This document shows positions 43,574-53,204 of a DNA stretch of 64,000 bases, piece after piece. Under the pieces are notes generated by a model, which was not told where the DNA came from, did not search any database, and saw only the letters and a list, made by a program, of their open reading frames with translations. The first letter of the stretch is position 1; every line of letters starts with the position of its first letter. A program made the translations under genes and the position numbers. This stretch comes from Candidatus Freyarchaeota archaeon (GTDB lineage Archaea; Asgardarchaeota; Jordiarchaeia; Jordiarchaeales; Jordiarchaeaceae). The DNA lies in NCBI GenBank assembly GCA_030587365.1, contig JAUQZE010000006.1:62001-126000 (forward strand), written 5' to 3'.

Positions 43574-44728
43574 ATGAGCTTTCGAGTATTTGAAAACTCT
43601 AAAACAACTCTATCCAAGTGTAAGGTTTGCGGTAAAAAAAGTCTGCTCATATCGGAAAATCTGGGTGTATGCGGAGAATGTATAGTTGATAATCCCGAAG
43701 CAGCGCTCCCCCACACCCTTAAGACTCATAGGTTAAGTAGGCTCAAATTCAACCTTCCAGAAACCCCTCCAAACGATAAGAATGGAATACTCTGCGGAAT
43801 GTGTGTAAACAACTGCAAAATACCTCCCCGGGAAAAAGGATATTGTGGACTCGTGACAAACGACGAAGGGAAACTAGTCCGACTCGCAGGTACCCCCGAA
43901 AAGGGTCTATTAGAATGGTACTATGATCCACTTCCCACCAACTGTGTGGCTGCTTGGGTGTGTCCAGGATGCACAAGCGTGGGCTTCCCAAAGTATACTA
44001 ATACACGAGGACCGGAATATGGAAAGGTAAATCTAGCCGTTTTTTATGGAGCCTGCTCATTCGACTGTTTATTTTGCCAAAACTGGCACTACAGGGAAAA
44101 CACAAGAAAAATCGACCCAATCCTAAGCGCAAAAAACCTCGCAGAAAAATGTACAAAGAAGGTATCCTGCATATGCTACTTTGGAGGCGACTCCGCGGTT
44201 CAAATGCCACACAGCCTAAAAACAGCTGAACTCGCCATAGAAAAAGCGAAGACGGAGTGGAACGGACTAATGCGAATATGCTGGGAGACAAACGGATCCA
44301 TGAGCTGGCCCCTCCTTGAAAAAGCCGCACAAATAGCACTAAAATCAGGGGGAAACATCAAGTTCGACATCAAAACATGGAGCGAAACCCTGAACATAGC
44401 CCTATGCGGAGCAAGCAACCAGAGAACTCTAGAAAACTTCAAAAAACTAGGAAAACTTTTCAACGAAAGACCCCAAGTCCCACTACTCGTAGCAAGCACA
44501 TTATTAATACCAGGATACGTAGAAGTAAAAGAAGTAGAAAAAATAGCAGAATTCATAGCAAGCATTAATCCCGAAATACCCTACTCCCTCCTAGGATTCT
44601 ACCCAAGATACATAATGAACGACCTACCAACCACAAGTAAAAGACTAGCATTCGAAAGCTTAGAAGCCGCCAAAAAAGTAGGATTAAAAAACGTTAAAAT
44701 AGGAAACATCCACCTACTCTCAGAATAA
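43574..44728 (+). CDS. Radical SAM protein, PflA-like, with N-terminal zinc ribbon
   Basis: 384 residues with a GGAGAGG ribosome site. The radical SAM [4Fe-4S] motif is Cys161-x3-Cys165-x2-Cys168 (CSFDCLFC), followed by the GGDSAVQ segment corresponding to the SAM-binding GGE region. Ahead of it are a zinc-ribbon-like CKVC...CGEC pair (residues about 17-40) and further cysteine pairs (CGMCVNNC, CPGC), so several metal sites are likely. Resembles uncharacterised PflA-type activase homologues of archaea. No glycyl-radical partner is adjacent. The last third switches to A-rich codon use. Confidence 0.88.
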   Translation: MSFRVFENSKTTLSKCKVCGKKSLLISENLGVCGECIVDNPEAALPHTLKTHRLSRLKFNLPETPPNDKNGILCGMCVNNCKIPPREKGYCGLVTNDEGKLVRLAGTPEKGLLEWYYDPLPTNCVAAWVCPGCTSVGFPKYTNTRGPEYGKVNLAVFYGACSFDCLFCQNWHYRENTRKIDPILSAKNLAEKCTKKVSCICYFGGDSAVQMPHSLKTAELAIEKAKTEWNGLMRICWETNGSMSWPLLEKAAQIALKSGGNIKFDIKTWSETLNIALCGASNQRTLENFKKLGKLFNERPQVPLLVASTLLIPGYVEVKEVEKIAEFIASINPEIPYSLLGFYPRYIMNDLPTTSKRLAFESLEAAKKVGLKNVKIGNIHLLSE

Positions 44729-44890
44729 TAAACAAGAAAATAAAAAATCCAAAAAAGAAAACATCTAAGAAAAGATACTCTACTCCTGATTTTATGGCTA
44801 CTAACCCTGTAGGGTTGCCTTTCGCTTGATTCTACCTTAAGCCTCTTAAAAGAATCGATAGAAATAAAGGACAACTTAAGAATTCGTAAA

Positions 44891-44900
44891 ATTTATATAG
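44891..44900 (+). promoter_or_regulatory. TATA box of the thermosome gene
   Basis: ATTTATATAG, preceded by purine/A-rich sequence suited to a BRE, stands about 85 bases before the ATG; a GGAGG ribosome site follows eight bases before the start codon. Confidence 0.55.
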
Positions 44901-44977
44901 AAGTGCTATAACATTGTCCCGCAACAAAAACAAGCAAATTTTAACGCATAAAACCAAAAAACTGAGGAGGAAAAATC

Positions 44978-46630
44978 ATGTCAGCACAATTAGGCGGAAC
45001 ACCCGTACTAATATTAAGAGAAGGATCAGAAAGAAGCCAAGGAAGGGATGCTCAGAGAACGAATATTATGGCAGCCAAAGTAATCGCTGAGGCGGTTAGA
45101 ACATCCCTAGGCCCTCTAGGAATGGATAAGATGTTGGTTGACAGCTTCGGCGATGTGGTTATAACGAATGATGGTGCCACGATTCTGAAGGAAATTGATG
45201 TACAGCATCCCGCAGCGAAGATGATGGTGAATGTAGCAAAAACTCAGGATGACGAGGTTGGTGATGGCACAACTACCGCTGTTGTTCTTGGTGGTGAGCT
45301 TCTTAAAAATGCGGAGTCTTTGTTGGATCAGGAGATTCATCCTACGTTGATTATTGAGGGTTACCGTAAGGCTACTGAGAAGGCTTTGGAGGTTATTGAG
45401 GATATTTCAACTAAGACTTCGATTGATGATGAGGAGATGCTGAAAAAGGTTGCAGTGATTTCGATGAGTAGTAAAGTGGTTGCTGGTTCTCGTGAGTATC
45501 TAAGCGACATTGCCGTAAAAGCGATAAAGATGATTGCGGAGAAAGTTGGCGGTAAGTGGACGGTGGACATTGATAATGTAAAGGTCGACAAGAAGGAAGG
45601 AGAAAGCTTAGAGAGCACCATTTTGGTCAATGGTATTATTCTAGATAAGGAGATAGTTCATCCGGGAATGCCTAAGAGGGTGGAGAATGCGAAGATTGCA
45701 CTAGTAGCTGCACCGTTGGAAATTGAGAAGACAGAGTTTGATGCGAAAATAAACATCACAAATCCAGAGCAGATGAAGGCTTTTCTCGATCAGGAGGAAA
45801 GAATGCTTAGAAACATGACGGAAAAGATTATCAACGTGGGCGCTAACGTGGTTCTCCTTCAGAAAGGCATCGATGATATTTCCCAGCACTATCTTGCTAA
45901 GGCGGGTATTCTTGCTGTTAGGCGTATTAAGAAGTCGGATATGGAGAAGCTTGCTAGAGCTACTGGTGCCGAGATAATTACTAACATCGAGGATTTGACT
46001 GAGGAGGATCTTGGTGCGGCTGAAGTGGTTTACGGAAAGAAGATCGGTGACGATGACATGGTATTCGTTGAGGGTTGCAAGAATCCCAAGTCTGTTAGTA
46101 TCCTAGTTCGGGGTGGCACTGAGCTCATTGTTGATGAGGCAGAGCGTGCACTTCATGATGCCTTGTGTGTGGTTCGCGATGTAATTGAGGACGGCAAAGT
46201 TGTGCCTGGTGGCGGCGCTCCTGAGATGGAGGTTTCTAAGAGACTTAAGGAATATGCAGACACTCTTAGCGGTCGTGAGCAACTCGCAGTAAAACAGTTC
46301 GCTGAGGCTCTCGAGGTGGTTCCAAGGACTCTTTCGGAGAACGCTGGCTTGGATCAGTTGGACATTCTTGTGGAATTGAGAGCGAAACATGTTAAGCCAA
46401 AGGACTACGTGTACGGCGTTGACGTTTATACAGGCAAGATTCAGGACATGACCAAGATGAATGTTTGGGAACCAGCTGCAGTTAAGAGACAGGCGATTAA
46501 GTCGGCGAGTGAAGCGGCTCAGATGATTCTTAAGATTGACGACGTTATTGCCGCATCCACTAAAGGCGGAGGCGGAGGCCCTGGCGTTCCTCCAGGTGGC
46601 GGTGAGGAAGGCGAAGGCGGCGAAGATTAA
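44978..46630 (+). CDS. Thermosome (group II chaperonin) subunit
   Basis: 550 residues. Group II chaperonin that folds proteins in an ATP-driven double ring with a built-in lid. Diagnostic segments: SLGPLGMDKMLVDSFGDVVITNDGATIL, QDDEVGDGTTTAVVL (ATPase motif), the apical RRIKKSDMEKLARATGA segment, VPGGGAPEMEVSKRL, and a C-terminal tail rich in Gly (GGGGGPGVPPGG). A consensus GGAGG ribosome site and a TATA box suggest high expression. Only one subunit gene is in the window. Confidence 0.97.
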   Translation: MSAQLGGTPVLILREGSERSQGRDAQRTNIMAAKVIAEAVRTSLGPLGMDKMLVDSFGDVVITNDGATILKEIDVQHPAAKMMVNVAKTQDDEVGDGTTTAVVLGGELLKNAESLLDQEIHPTLIIEGYRKATEKALEVIEDISTKTSIDDEEMLKKVAVISMSSKVVAGSREYLSDIAVKAIKMIAEKVGGKWTVDIDNVKVDKKEGESLESTILVNGIILDKEIVHPGMPKRVENAKIALVAAPLEIEKTEFDAKINITNPEQMKAFLDQEERMLRNMTEKIINVGANVVLLQKGIDDISQHYLAKAGILAVRRIKKSDMEKLARATGAEIITNIEDLTEEDLGAAEVVYGKKIGDDDMVFVEGCKNPKSVSILVRGGTELIVDEAERALHDALCVVRDVIEDGKVVPGGGAPEMEVSKRLKEYADTLSGREQLAVKQFAEALEVVPRTLSENAGLDQLDILVELRAKHVKPKDYVYGVDVYTGKIQDMTKMNVWEPAAVKRQAIKSASEAAQMILKIDDVIAASTKGGGGGPGVPPGGGEEGEGGED

Positions 46631-46747
46631 GACCATTTGCTTCTAAGACACGGAAAAGACTTAAAAAGGTAAACGGTAATTCAGTGTACACTGTATTCCA
46701 CTCCCTTTTATTTCATTAAAACTGCGGGGGCTACTACTATAGATCAG

Positions 46748-46984
46748 ATGGAAATCAAAATCGGACCGCCTCGACTCACCAAGTATGAGAAGTCAAGAAT
46801 CATAAGCACTAGGGCTTTGCAGATTACTATGGGTGCGCCGATATTGATTGACTTTTCTGATAAAGTAACTGACTCCATTGTTATTGCTACTACGGAATTA
46901 GAGTCGGGCATTTTACCACTAGTTATTCGTCGCACTCTACCTAACGGCCAGTTTCAGGACATTCCTATTAAATCACTTCTGTAG
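46748..46984 (+). CDS. rpoK: DNA-directed RNA polymerase subunit K (Rpb6 homologue)
   Basis: 78 residues with the full Rpb6/omega signature: LTKYEKSRIISTRALQI, MGAPILI, and the terminal GILPLVIRRTLPNGQFQDIP. It clamps the largest polymerase subunit during assembly. It stands apart from the usual rpsB/eno cluster seen in many archaea. Gap of about 115 bases after the thermosome gene. Confidence 0.93.
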   Translation: MEIKIGPPRLTKYEKSRIISTRALQITMGAPILIDFSDKVTDSIVIATTELESGILPLVIRRTLPNGQFQDIPIKSLL

Positions 46985-47090
46985 GAAGATTGATATCTTT
47001 CCAGATATTCTCTTTTTGCTATGAAAAATCTGAAAGGCTTTCCACAATTTGTTTAAGACATGCAGCTTATGTAGGTTTATTTTGATTTGA

Positions 47091-47639
47091 TTGGCGGTGT
47101 ATGAAACGACTAAAGCTTTCCCTCTTAAAGATGGTTCAACTGTCAAGATTCGAGAAGCTACTCCAAAAGACTTAGCGGATATATGGAGAGTTTTTCGTTC
47201 AGTTATCGAGGAGAAAAAGTGGATTCCAGTACTTTTTGTGGAAGAGGGCGAGTTTGAACGCCTATCCTGGTTTTCTCACCATAAGAGCGTAGGAAGCGTC
47301 ATTTTAGTCGCTGAGATTGAGGGAAAAATTGTTGGACACTGCCTAGTTGAACGCGATGATTGGGATGCTGCGGAGCACGTAGGTAACCTAGGGATAATGG
47401 TTACCGCTGAGCAAAGAAGGAGGGGGATAGGAGACGCTTTGATAACAGAAGCGCTCATTAGAGCACGCGAAAAAGGGTTTGAAAAAATCTGTTTGAGCAC
47501 ATTTAACACTAACCTAAATGCCATAAGACTTTACGAAAAACACAAATTTCAGATAATCGGCGTCAGGAAGCGCCAGTTTAAAATGGAGGGCGAATACAAA
47601 GACGAGGTACTAATGGATCTAATACTTGATTCTCAGTAA
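47091..47639 (+). CDS. GNAT-family acetyltransferase
   Basis: 182 residues from a TTG. GNAT motif A reads RRRGIGDALITEAL (about residues 106-119), preceded by the HVGNLGIMVTAEQ strand, and the NAIRLYEKHKFQIIG motif B follows. Substrate unknown; the N-terminal VKIREATPKDLADIWRVF opening is generic for small-molecule or protein acetyltransferases of the PhnO/Rim type. Confidence 0.88.
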   Translation: MAVYETTKAFPLKDGSTVKIREATPKDLADIWRVFRSVIEEKKWIPVLFVEEGEFERLSWFSHHKSVGSVILVAEIEGKIVGHCLVERDDWDAAEHVGNLGIMVTAEQRRRGIGDALITEALIRAREKGFEKICLSTFNTNLNAIRLYEKHKFQIIGVRKRQFKMEGEYKDEVLMDLILDSQ

Positions 47640-47650
47640 TATGTTTTAAG

Positions 47651-47986
47651 CTATATTTTTCTAAGGGCACCATGGTATAGATTTATTATCTCTTCCTGTA
47701 ATTTTTTTTCAATTTTGTTCCAATGCTCTTCGGCCTCTTCCACTTTTCCAGAGGACAACGCCTTAGCAGTCTTTGCGAGTTCCAAGTGTTCATCCTCTAA
47801 ATTTCCCATCCCGCAAGCGTTTAAAGCTTCATCTGCAAAATATTTTGCTTGAGGTATGTCGTCAGCAATAACCGCGGTGAATGAAGCCAGGGTGAAATAA
47901 TCGGAAGCCGAAGCATAGTCCTCAGCTTTTAACGAGTCTTCTGCATGCTCCCTATAATACCGCATCCACTGATCTAGTTTTGACAT
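47651..47986 (-). CDS. Small all-helical protein (DUF357/TPR-like)
   Basis: 111 residues, predicted as four or five helices with a TPR-like rhythm (YREHAEDSLKAEDYASASDYFTLASF, shown in the region of residues 10-35). This pattern is shared with the archaeal DUF357 proteins of unknown role. Convergent with the GNAT gene (11-base gap). No catalytic residues apparent. Confidence 0.65.
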   Translation of the reverse strand: MSKLDQWMRYYREHAEDSLKAEDYASASDYFTLASFTAVIADDIPQAKYFADEALNACGMGNLEDEHLELAKTAKALSSGKVEEAEEHWNKIEKKLQEEIINLYHGALRKI

Positions 47987-48178
47987 TCCTTCACCTACGG
48001 TTCAATTTGACACCTGTTTTTGGTCTTTTGGATTTTACACGAAATATCGTAGAGGAATTATTTAAGTAATAGATAATTAAGATTTGGCATCCACAAAAAC
48101 CACAGAAAACAAAAAACCGTTCTGTTTATTTAAAGAATTTGAATAATATGAATTAATATCTGAAAGGTTGTTGATTCC

Positions 48179-48946
48179 ATGAATAAATGGCAGGAACTGG
48201 ACGAAAAGTTAAACAAGTATCTTAGACTAGCCACCTTTCCTATCGGAGTGAAATTACTTGAAAACAAAGAAGAGTTAAAAAATATAAGTAAATTGAAAAG
48301 ACCAGAAAAGAAGCTAGCACTTTGCCAAATATTCAGCTATTCCAGATACTATGGGTGGACGATGGGACTCACGGAAGAAGAGAATATATGCCCCCTCGCT
48401 GAGATTGCCGTAGGGTTCGTGAAGCCCTATGACATATTTTTGGAAGGATATTTCTTCCTCGGAAGATACCATGAAACCCAAGAAGCAGCTAAGAAGACCT
48501 CAGAAATGATACCCAAAATGCCTCACGAAAAGTTTTCCGCCATAGTCTCGGGTGCTTTGGAAAGAATAGATTATGATCCGGATTTAGTAATTATCTACGG
48601 TAATTCAGCTCAGATTTTGAGAATAATTCAGGGCGCCCTATGGAAGGAAGGGGGCCGGTTAACTATATCCACCTTTGGCGACGCGGTTTGCGCGGACACC
48701 ATCACAAATGCATACCTTACTGGAAAATTGCAAGTCGCTTTGCCCTGCCTCGGTGACCGCCGCTTTGGACTAGCTATGGATAGTGACTTGGTAGCGTCTA
48801 TACCATTGGGAATTATTGATTCGGTGATAGAAGGCTTGGAAGGTACGCATAAGGCTGGATCCCGTTATCCGATTCCATACGAGATATGTACACCAGAGTT
48901 CTTTGCTAAGATGAGACCCCAAATTGAAGAAGCTAGAAAAAAGTGA
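48179..48946 (+). CDS. DUF169 family protein
   Basis: 255 residues. Opens with the family pattern of a short helix followed by PIGVKLL, then the conserved cysteines in ALCQIFSYSR and ENICPLA, and later the FGDAVCADTI and LPCLGDRRFG segments. DUF169 proteins are common in anaerobic archaea and bacteria; function is not established, though the conserved cysteines suggest metal or cofactor binding. Starts with an ATG. Converges with the creatininase-family gene. Confidence 0.88.
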   Translation: MNKWQELDEKLNKYLRLATFPIGVKLLENKEELKNISKLKRPEKKLALCQIFSYSRYYGWTMGLTEEENICPLAEIAVGFVKPYDIFLEGYFFLGRYHETQEAAKKTSEMIPKMPHEKFSAIVSGALERIDYDPDLVIIYGNSAQILRIIQGALWKEGGRLTISTFGDAVCADTITNAYLTGKLQVALPCLGDRRFGLAMDSDLVASIPLGIIDSVIEGLEGTHKAGSRYPIPYEICTPEFFAKMRPQIEEARKK

Positions 48947-48956
48947 TTTTCCAACA

Positions 48957-49682
48957 TTATTCGCGTTGAATGTTGGTGAGGATTTCTCTGAGTCTTTTGG
49001 TCATTAAATTAAATATTTTTTCACCCTTCTCTGCGGAAGCTTTTCGGGGGTCGCCCATGACTCCGGTTTTCATCCATTCTCTTCCAGAGGGATACACAAG
49101 AAACGGGGTGCCTGACGGGTATTCTTCAACAGCCTTATTCATTTGAACCGCTTCTGGTTTCAAGTATAGCATGAGAGACGTTTCCAGTTCACAGGCATGC
49201 TGGGGAGGTGTTTCCAGAATTTTTAGTAGATCTTGTCCCCCTAAATCCATGCTCGAAACTAGGTATACCTTCACCTTTTTATTTTCTTGTACAAAATCAA
49301 AGGCCGCTTCTTTTAACGCGACGAGATGTGTTGAGCTTGCGTGGAAACTGAAGAGCACAATTTTTTTGAAACCTTGGTTTGTCAATTCGAATAGAATATC
49401 TTTCACTAGTTGCTTAAGTGTTTCAAATCGAAGAGAAATGGATCCGGCGAATCCCCTCGTGGAGCGCTCCAAACCATAGTTTACAATGGGCGCGACGAGA
49501 AAATCAGTGCCCTCTGCTCCTTTTTTTACAATGGCGTAGCAGAGATCGCTGTCTGTTGATATTGGGAGATGGGGGCCGTGTTCCTCAACTGAGCCGAAAG
49601 GAACTACTACAAAATTTTTCTTCTTTAAGGTTTCCTCAACTTCAGTCCAAGTCATGTCTTCAAGGAGATACTTCAAGGACAC
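48957..49682 (-). CDS. Creatininase-family amidohydrolase (possibly ArfB-like)
   Basis: 241 residues. Metal ligands of the creatininase fold are visible: Glu and His in GSVEEHGPHLPISTD with the following Asp, His in LFSFHAS, and Glu in HACELETSLML. In archaea the best known member is ArfB, the formylamino-pyrimidine deformylase of the riboflavin/F420 pathway. Other family members act on creatinine or mycofactocin. The specific role cannot be decided from sequence. No flavin genes are adjacent. Confidence 0.85.
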   Translation of the reverse strand: MSLKYLLEDMTWTEVEETLKKKNFVVVPFGSVEEHGPHLPISTDSDLCYAIVKKGAEGTDFLVAPIVNYGLERSTRGFAGSISLRFETLKQLVKDILFELTNQGFKKIVLFSFHASSTHLVALKEAAFDFVQENKKVKVYLVSSMDLGGQDLLKILETPPQHACELETSLMLYLKPEAVQMNKAVEEYPSGTPFLVYPSGREWMKTGVMGDPRKASAEKGEKIFNLMTKRLREILTNIQRE

Positions 49683-49833
49683 TCCTCCTCGTGAGTTAAT
49701 TATTTTTAGGCTATTGAATAGCGTTAGTGATCTTGGTGATGAAGATGGTGGAATATGTGTGTTTATTGCCTTTGGGGGGGGTTGAATTATTGGATAACGG
49801 AGTCAAGTGTTTTGCCTAGTTTGGAATGTTTTA

Positions 49834-50985
49834 TCATAGAGTTTCGAGAATTCCTTTCCAATCAACTTCGGCTTCTATTGTCTTTTTTAGTTTTTCAATT
49901 CGTTCTGTGTTACCAGGTTTCAGTTTTCCAGTTAGTCCTTCCAGCTTGCTTACCGTGGTGTAGGTGTCGTAGGGTACTAAGATTACTGGAATGTTTTTTT
50001 CTCTGGCTTTTGATAGAACTCTAACGTCTGGGTATAGATTACCTGTCAGGATTATCACCGAGGCACTTGTTTCAAGTGCAGCCAAAGCTATGTCATCTCT
50101 ATCTCCCCCCATTATAACCGCTTTGTTTATACTACGTCTAAAGTACTTGATAGCGCTTTCGCAAGTCATGGAACCCACTAGAAAGTCCTCCACTAGGATA
50201 TTATCCAAGTCCAAGTTTTCAGGGGCTTCGAGTATTTCGCCTTCAAGTGTATCTTGTATATCGGCAACGGTGGGAGCTGTGAGTTCTCTATTTTCTCCGA
50301 TTATTCCCCAGACCTTTAGACTATTTTTTTCAAGAATGGGTTTAATTACGCCTTTTGTTCTTTGTAAAGAAATTCTTGGAACATTGTTTATGACCACACC
50401 TATGCAATTTATGTTTAATAAGTCCAGTACAGCTTTTGTGAAAATCAAGTCATCAACTGGAAGATCACTACGAATATTGCCCACTATAAGAAATTTGGTA
50501 TCGAATTTTTTTGCCAGATGATATGTGGATAGTTTTCTGCTGTAAAAAATTTGGGGTATGTGACCTCCCTCAATAAGTAGTACATCAACTCCCTCTGAAA
50601 CCCTTCTGTAGGCTTCTTCGATTCTTTTTTCAAGGCCTTTATCGGTTTCCTTAGCCATTGAAGTTAGATAATTAAAATTGATTAACACGGGAACAATATC
50701 TTCTATTGGTTGATCGAGCTTAAGAACTTCTTTCATTAAATGAACATCTGCGTCAATGAAGTATCCGAGTTGTTTTCCAGAAGGGATGCGCTCCTTTACA
50801 AAAGTTTGCCATCCGAGTGGTTTGAAATAGCCGACTTTAAGCCCTTGATCTCGTAGTATAAGTGCTAAGGATAAACAAAAGGCGGTTTTACCGCTATGCC
50901 GAAAACCCGAAATCAACAACTTTTTGGGTGTATTCATTTTTTTCAACCTTATTCTTTTTTCTTTTTGTTTAGTTTTATTTTTCAC
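49834..50985 (-). CDS. BioD-like P-loop / DRTGG domain protein, ACD partner
   Basis: 383 residues. N-terminal dethiobiotin-synthetase-like P-loop domain (GFRHSGKTAFCLSLA; Walker A GxxxxGKT), with the KVGYFKPLGW segment, followed by a DRTGG-type domain (about residues 235-340) as in the N-terminal half of phosphotransacetylases (COG0857) but without the Pta catalytic domain. Its GTG start overlaps the TGA stop of the ACD gene (50982-50985), indicating translational coupling. ATG at 50937 is an alternative start. It probably regulates or senses acyl-CoA/acetyl-phosphate metabolism; this is inference from context. Confidence 0.8.
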   Translation of the reverse strand: MKNKTKQKEKRIRLKKMNTPKKLLISGFRHSGKTAFCLSLALILRDQGLKVGYFKPLGWQTFVKERIPSGKQLGYFIDADVHLMKEVLKLDQPIEDIVPVLINFNYLTSMAKETDKGLEKRIEEAYRRVSEGVDVLLIEGGHIPQIFYSRKLSTYHLAKKFDTKFLIVGNIRSDLPVDDLIFTKAVLDLLNINCIGVVINNVPRISLQRTKGVIKPILEKNSLKVWGIIGENRELTAPTVADIQDTLEGEILEAPENLDLDNILVEDFLVGSMTCESAIKYFRRSINKAVIMGGDRDDIALAALETSASVIILTGNLYPDVRVLSKAREKNIPVILVPYDTYTTVSKLEGLTGKLKPGNTERIEKLKKTIEAEVDWKGILETL

Positions 50986-53084
50986 TTCTTTTCGAGTGTA
51001 ATTTTAACATCCAGTGCTAAGCACCCCTCGTCGTAAGCAAAGAGGGGGTTTATATCCAACTCATCTATTATTTTGAAATCTTGCGAGAGTTGCGAAACAC
51101 GCAGGATCACATCTACTATGGAATCTATGTCAGAGGGTTTCTCACCACGCATACCTTTCAGTAATTTATAAGCTTTAGTTTCAGAAAGCATCTCAAACGC
51201 CTGCTTCCTAGAAAATGGGGATATTCTGAAAGATACATCCTCAAGCAGGTTTACATAAATTCCGCCGAGACCTACTGCAATCATTGGTCCCCATGTCAGG
51301 TCTCTAGTCATTCCTATGATTAGTTCTCTTCCCTGGGGAACCATTTGTTGCACTGAAATTCCATAAATTTGTGCTTGTGGAAAGTGTCTAAAGACATTTG
51401 AGCTTATTGTGTAATAAGCGTTAGATACCTCTTCGGGGGTTTCTAGATTCATTATAACTCCGCCGATATCTGTTTTGTGTAATATCTGTGGGCTTGACAC
51501 CTTCATAACCACTGGGTACCCTATCTTTTTAGCTATCTTTACTGCCTCTTCGGCGCTTTTAGCCAATTCAACTTTAGGAGTCATTATTCCATAAGCCATA
51601 GTCACAGCAGCCGCCTCGTGACCAAGTAAAACCACTCTACTATCATTATAAACATTCGTAAAAATCTCATTTACTTTGTCCTTATCCACATCGAACTTGG
51701 ATACCTCCTCATCCAACTCTGCTTTTGTTAAAGATGCGAACTTAACTAAACCAGCAAGAGATTTCACACCGCGTTCTGGAAATCCAAAACAAGGAATACC
51801 GTGTCTCAGCAAATTTTTCGAGGCTTCTCTAACACTTTCCCCACCCATAAAAGAGGCTACTATTGGCTTATTTTTGTATCCTTTAGATATCTCAATAATA
51901 GACTGCGCAGTTTCTTTAGGTTTGGTCATTGCTTGTGGAGTCAATATAACCAGAACGCAGCCCACATTGGAATCGGATAAGACTGTGTTCAAAGCGAATT
52001 TGTAGCGGTCTTCGAGGGCGTCGCCCAGAATATCGACCGGATTGTAAATCGATGCTGCCTTCGGAAGATTGGTTCTAAGCTTTTCTATAGTCTCCGCCTC
52101 AAATCCAGCTAATGGTAGACCTTCCTCTTCACACATATCAGTTGCGATGATGCTAGGTCCACCCGCATTGGTTATTATTGCTACTGAATTAGTTTTAGGG
52201 ATGTTTTGTAAAGAAAATGTTATCCCATAACCGAAAAGCTCTTCTATGTTACGGGCTCTCAGTACTCCAATCTGTTTAAAGGCGGTTGAATAGGCTTTAT
52301 CACTACCCGCGAGTGCACCTGTATGCGATGAGGCAGCCCTTGCACCAGCTGAACTTACCCCGGATTTTAGAACCACTATGGGTTTGGTACTGGAGACCTT
52401 TTTGGCGATTTCAAAAAACCTCAGGCCATCCTCAACACCCTCAAGATATAGCAGTATTACTTTTGTATTAGAATCATTGACCAACGCTTCAATCGTATCG
52501 CTTTCATCCAAGTCACTCTTATTTCCCAAACTTATGAATTTACTGAATCCAACTCCTTCTTCTACTGACCAATCAAGGATACCCGAAAGAATGGCGCCAC
52601 TCTGGGAAGCGAATCCAATATTTCCTTTCAAAGGAAACTTGGATGTAAAAGAGGCATTAATGGGGGTAAAGGTATCAATAAAGCCTAAACAATTTGGTCC
52701 CAACACACGAAAATTATACTTTTTGGCCTTTTCAGCGATAGCATTCTCCAACTCTGCACCTTTGTGGCCGGATTCTTTAAATCCTGCAGTGATTATGACC
52801 ATACCCTTTACTTTTTTCTGGCCGCACTCTTCAGCCACTTGGGGTACTAATTCGGCGGGCACCGTTACTACAGCGAGGTCAATACTATCATTGACATCGA
52901 GTATGCTTTTATATGCTCTGTAACCCAAAATCTCATCCGCTAAGGGGTTAATAGGATAAATTTTTCCTTGGAAATTACTTGAAACAATGTTTTTGAGAAC
53001 ATCATAACCAACCTTGCCAGCGTGCCTTGAAGCGCCAATCACGGCAACAGAAATGGGTTTGAAGAGAAAATCAAGTGCGGCCAT
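50982..53084 (-). CDS. ADP-forming acetate/acyl-CoA ligase (fused alpha-beta)
   Basis: 700 residues. Order of domains: CoA-binding (PISVAVIGASRHAGKVGY), Succ-CoA ligase-like with the phospho-histidine region (SSHTGALAGSD), then ATP-grasp (PVVMKVSSPQILHKTDIGGV) and a C-terminal LDINPLFAY segment. It converts acyl-CoA, ADP and phosphate to acid, CoA and ATP, the main substrate-level phosphorylation step in many fermentative archaea. Fused alpha-beta form, not split as in Pyrococcus. First gene of a two-gene unit. Confidence 0.93.
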   Translation of the reverse strand: MAALDFLFKPISVAVIGASRHAGKVGYDVLKNIVSSNFQGKIYPINPLADEILGYRAYKSILDVNDSIDLAVVTVPAELVPQVAEECGQKKVKGMVIITAGFKESGHKGAELENAIAEKAKKYNFRVLGPNCLGFIDTFTPINASFTSKFPLKGNIGFASQSGAILSGILDWSVEEGVGFSKFISLGNKSDLDESDTIEALVNDSNTKVILLYLEGVEDGLRFFEIAKKVSSTKPIVVLKSGVSSAGARAASSHTGALAGSDKAYSTAFKQIGVLRARNIEELFGYGITFSLQNIPKTNSVAIITNAGGPSIIATDMCEEEGLPLAGFEAETIEKLRTNLPKAASIYNPVDILGDALEDRYKFALNTVLSDSNVGCVLVILTPQAMTKPKETAQSIIEISKGYKNKPIVASFMGGESVREASKNLLRHGIPCFGFPERGVKSLAGLVKFASLTKAELDEEVSKFDVDKDKVNEIFTNVYNDSRVVLLGHEAAAVTMAYGIMTPKVELAKSAEEAVKIAKKIGYPVVMKVSSPQILHKTDIGGVIMNLETPEEVSNAYYTISSNVFRHFPQAQIYGISVQQMVPQGRELIIGMTRDLTWGPMIAVGLGGIYVNLLEDVSFRISPFSRKQAFEMLSETKAYKLLKGMRGEKPSDIDSIVDVILRVSQLSQDFKIIDELDINPLFAYDEGCLALDVKITLEKK

Positions 53085-53204
53085 TTTCTATCTTCCAATT
53101 TACTTTATTCATAACCATTATGTTTAAGGGAATTTAAACTAGTTGTATTTTTCAAAAGACATCTTTGATAGAAAAATGGAAAATATAAACAAAAATGAAT
53201 ATTT

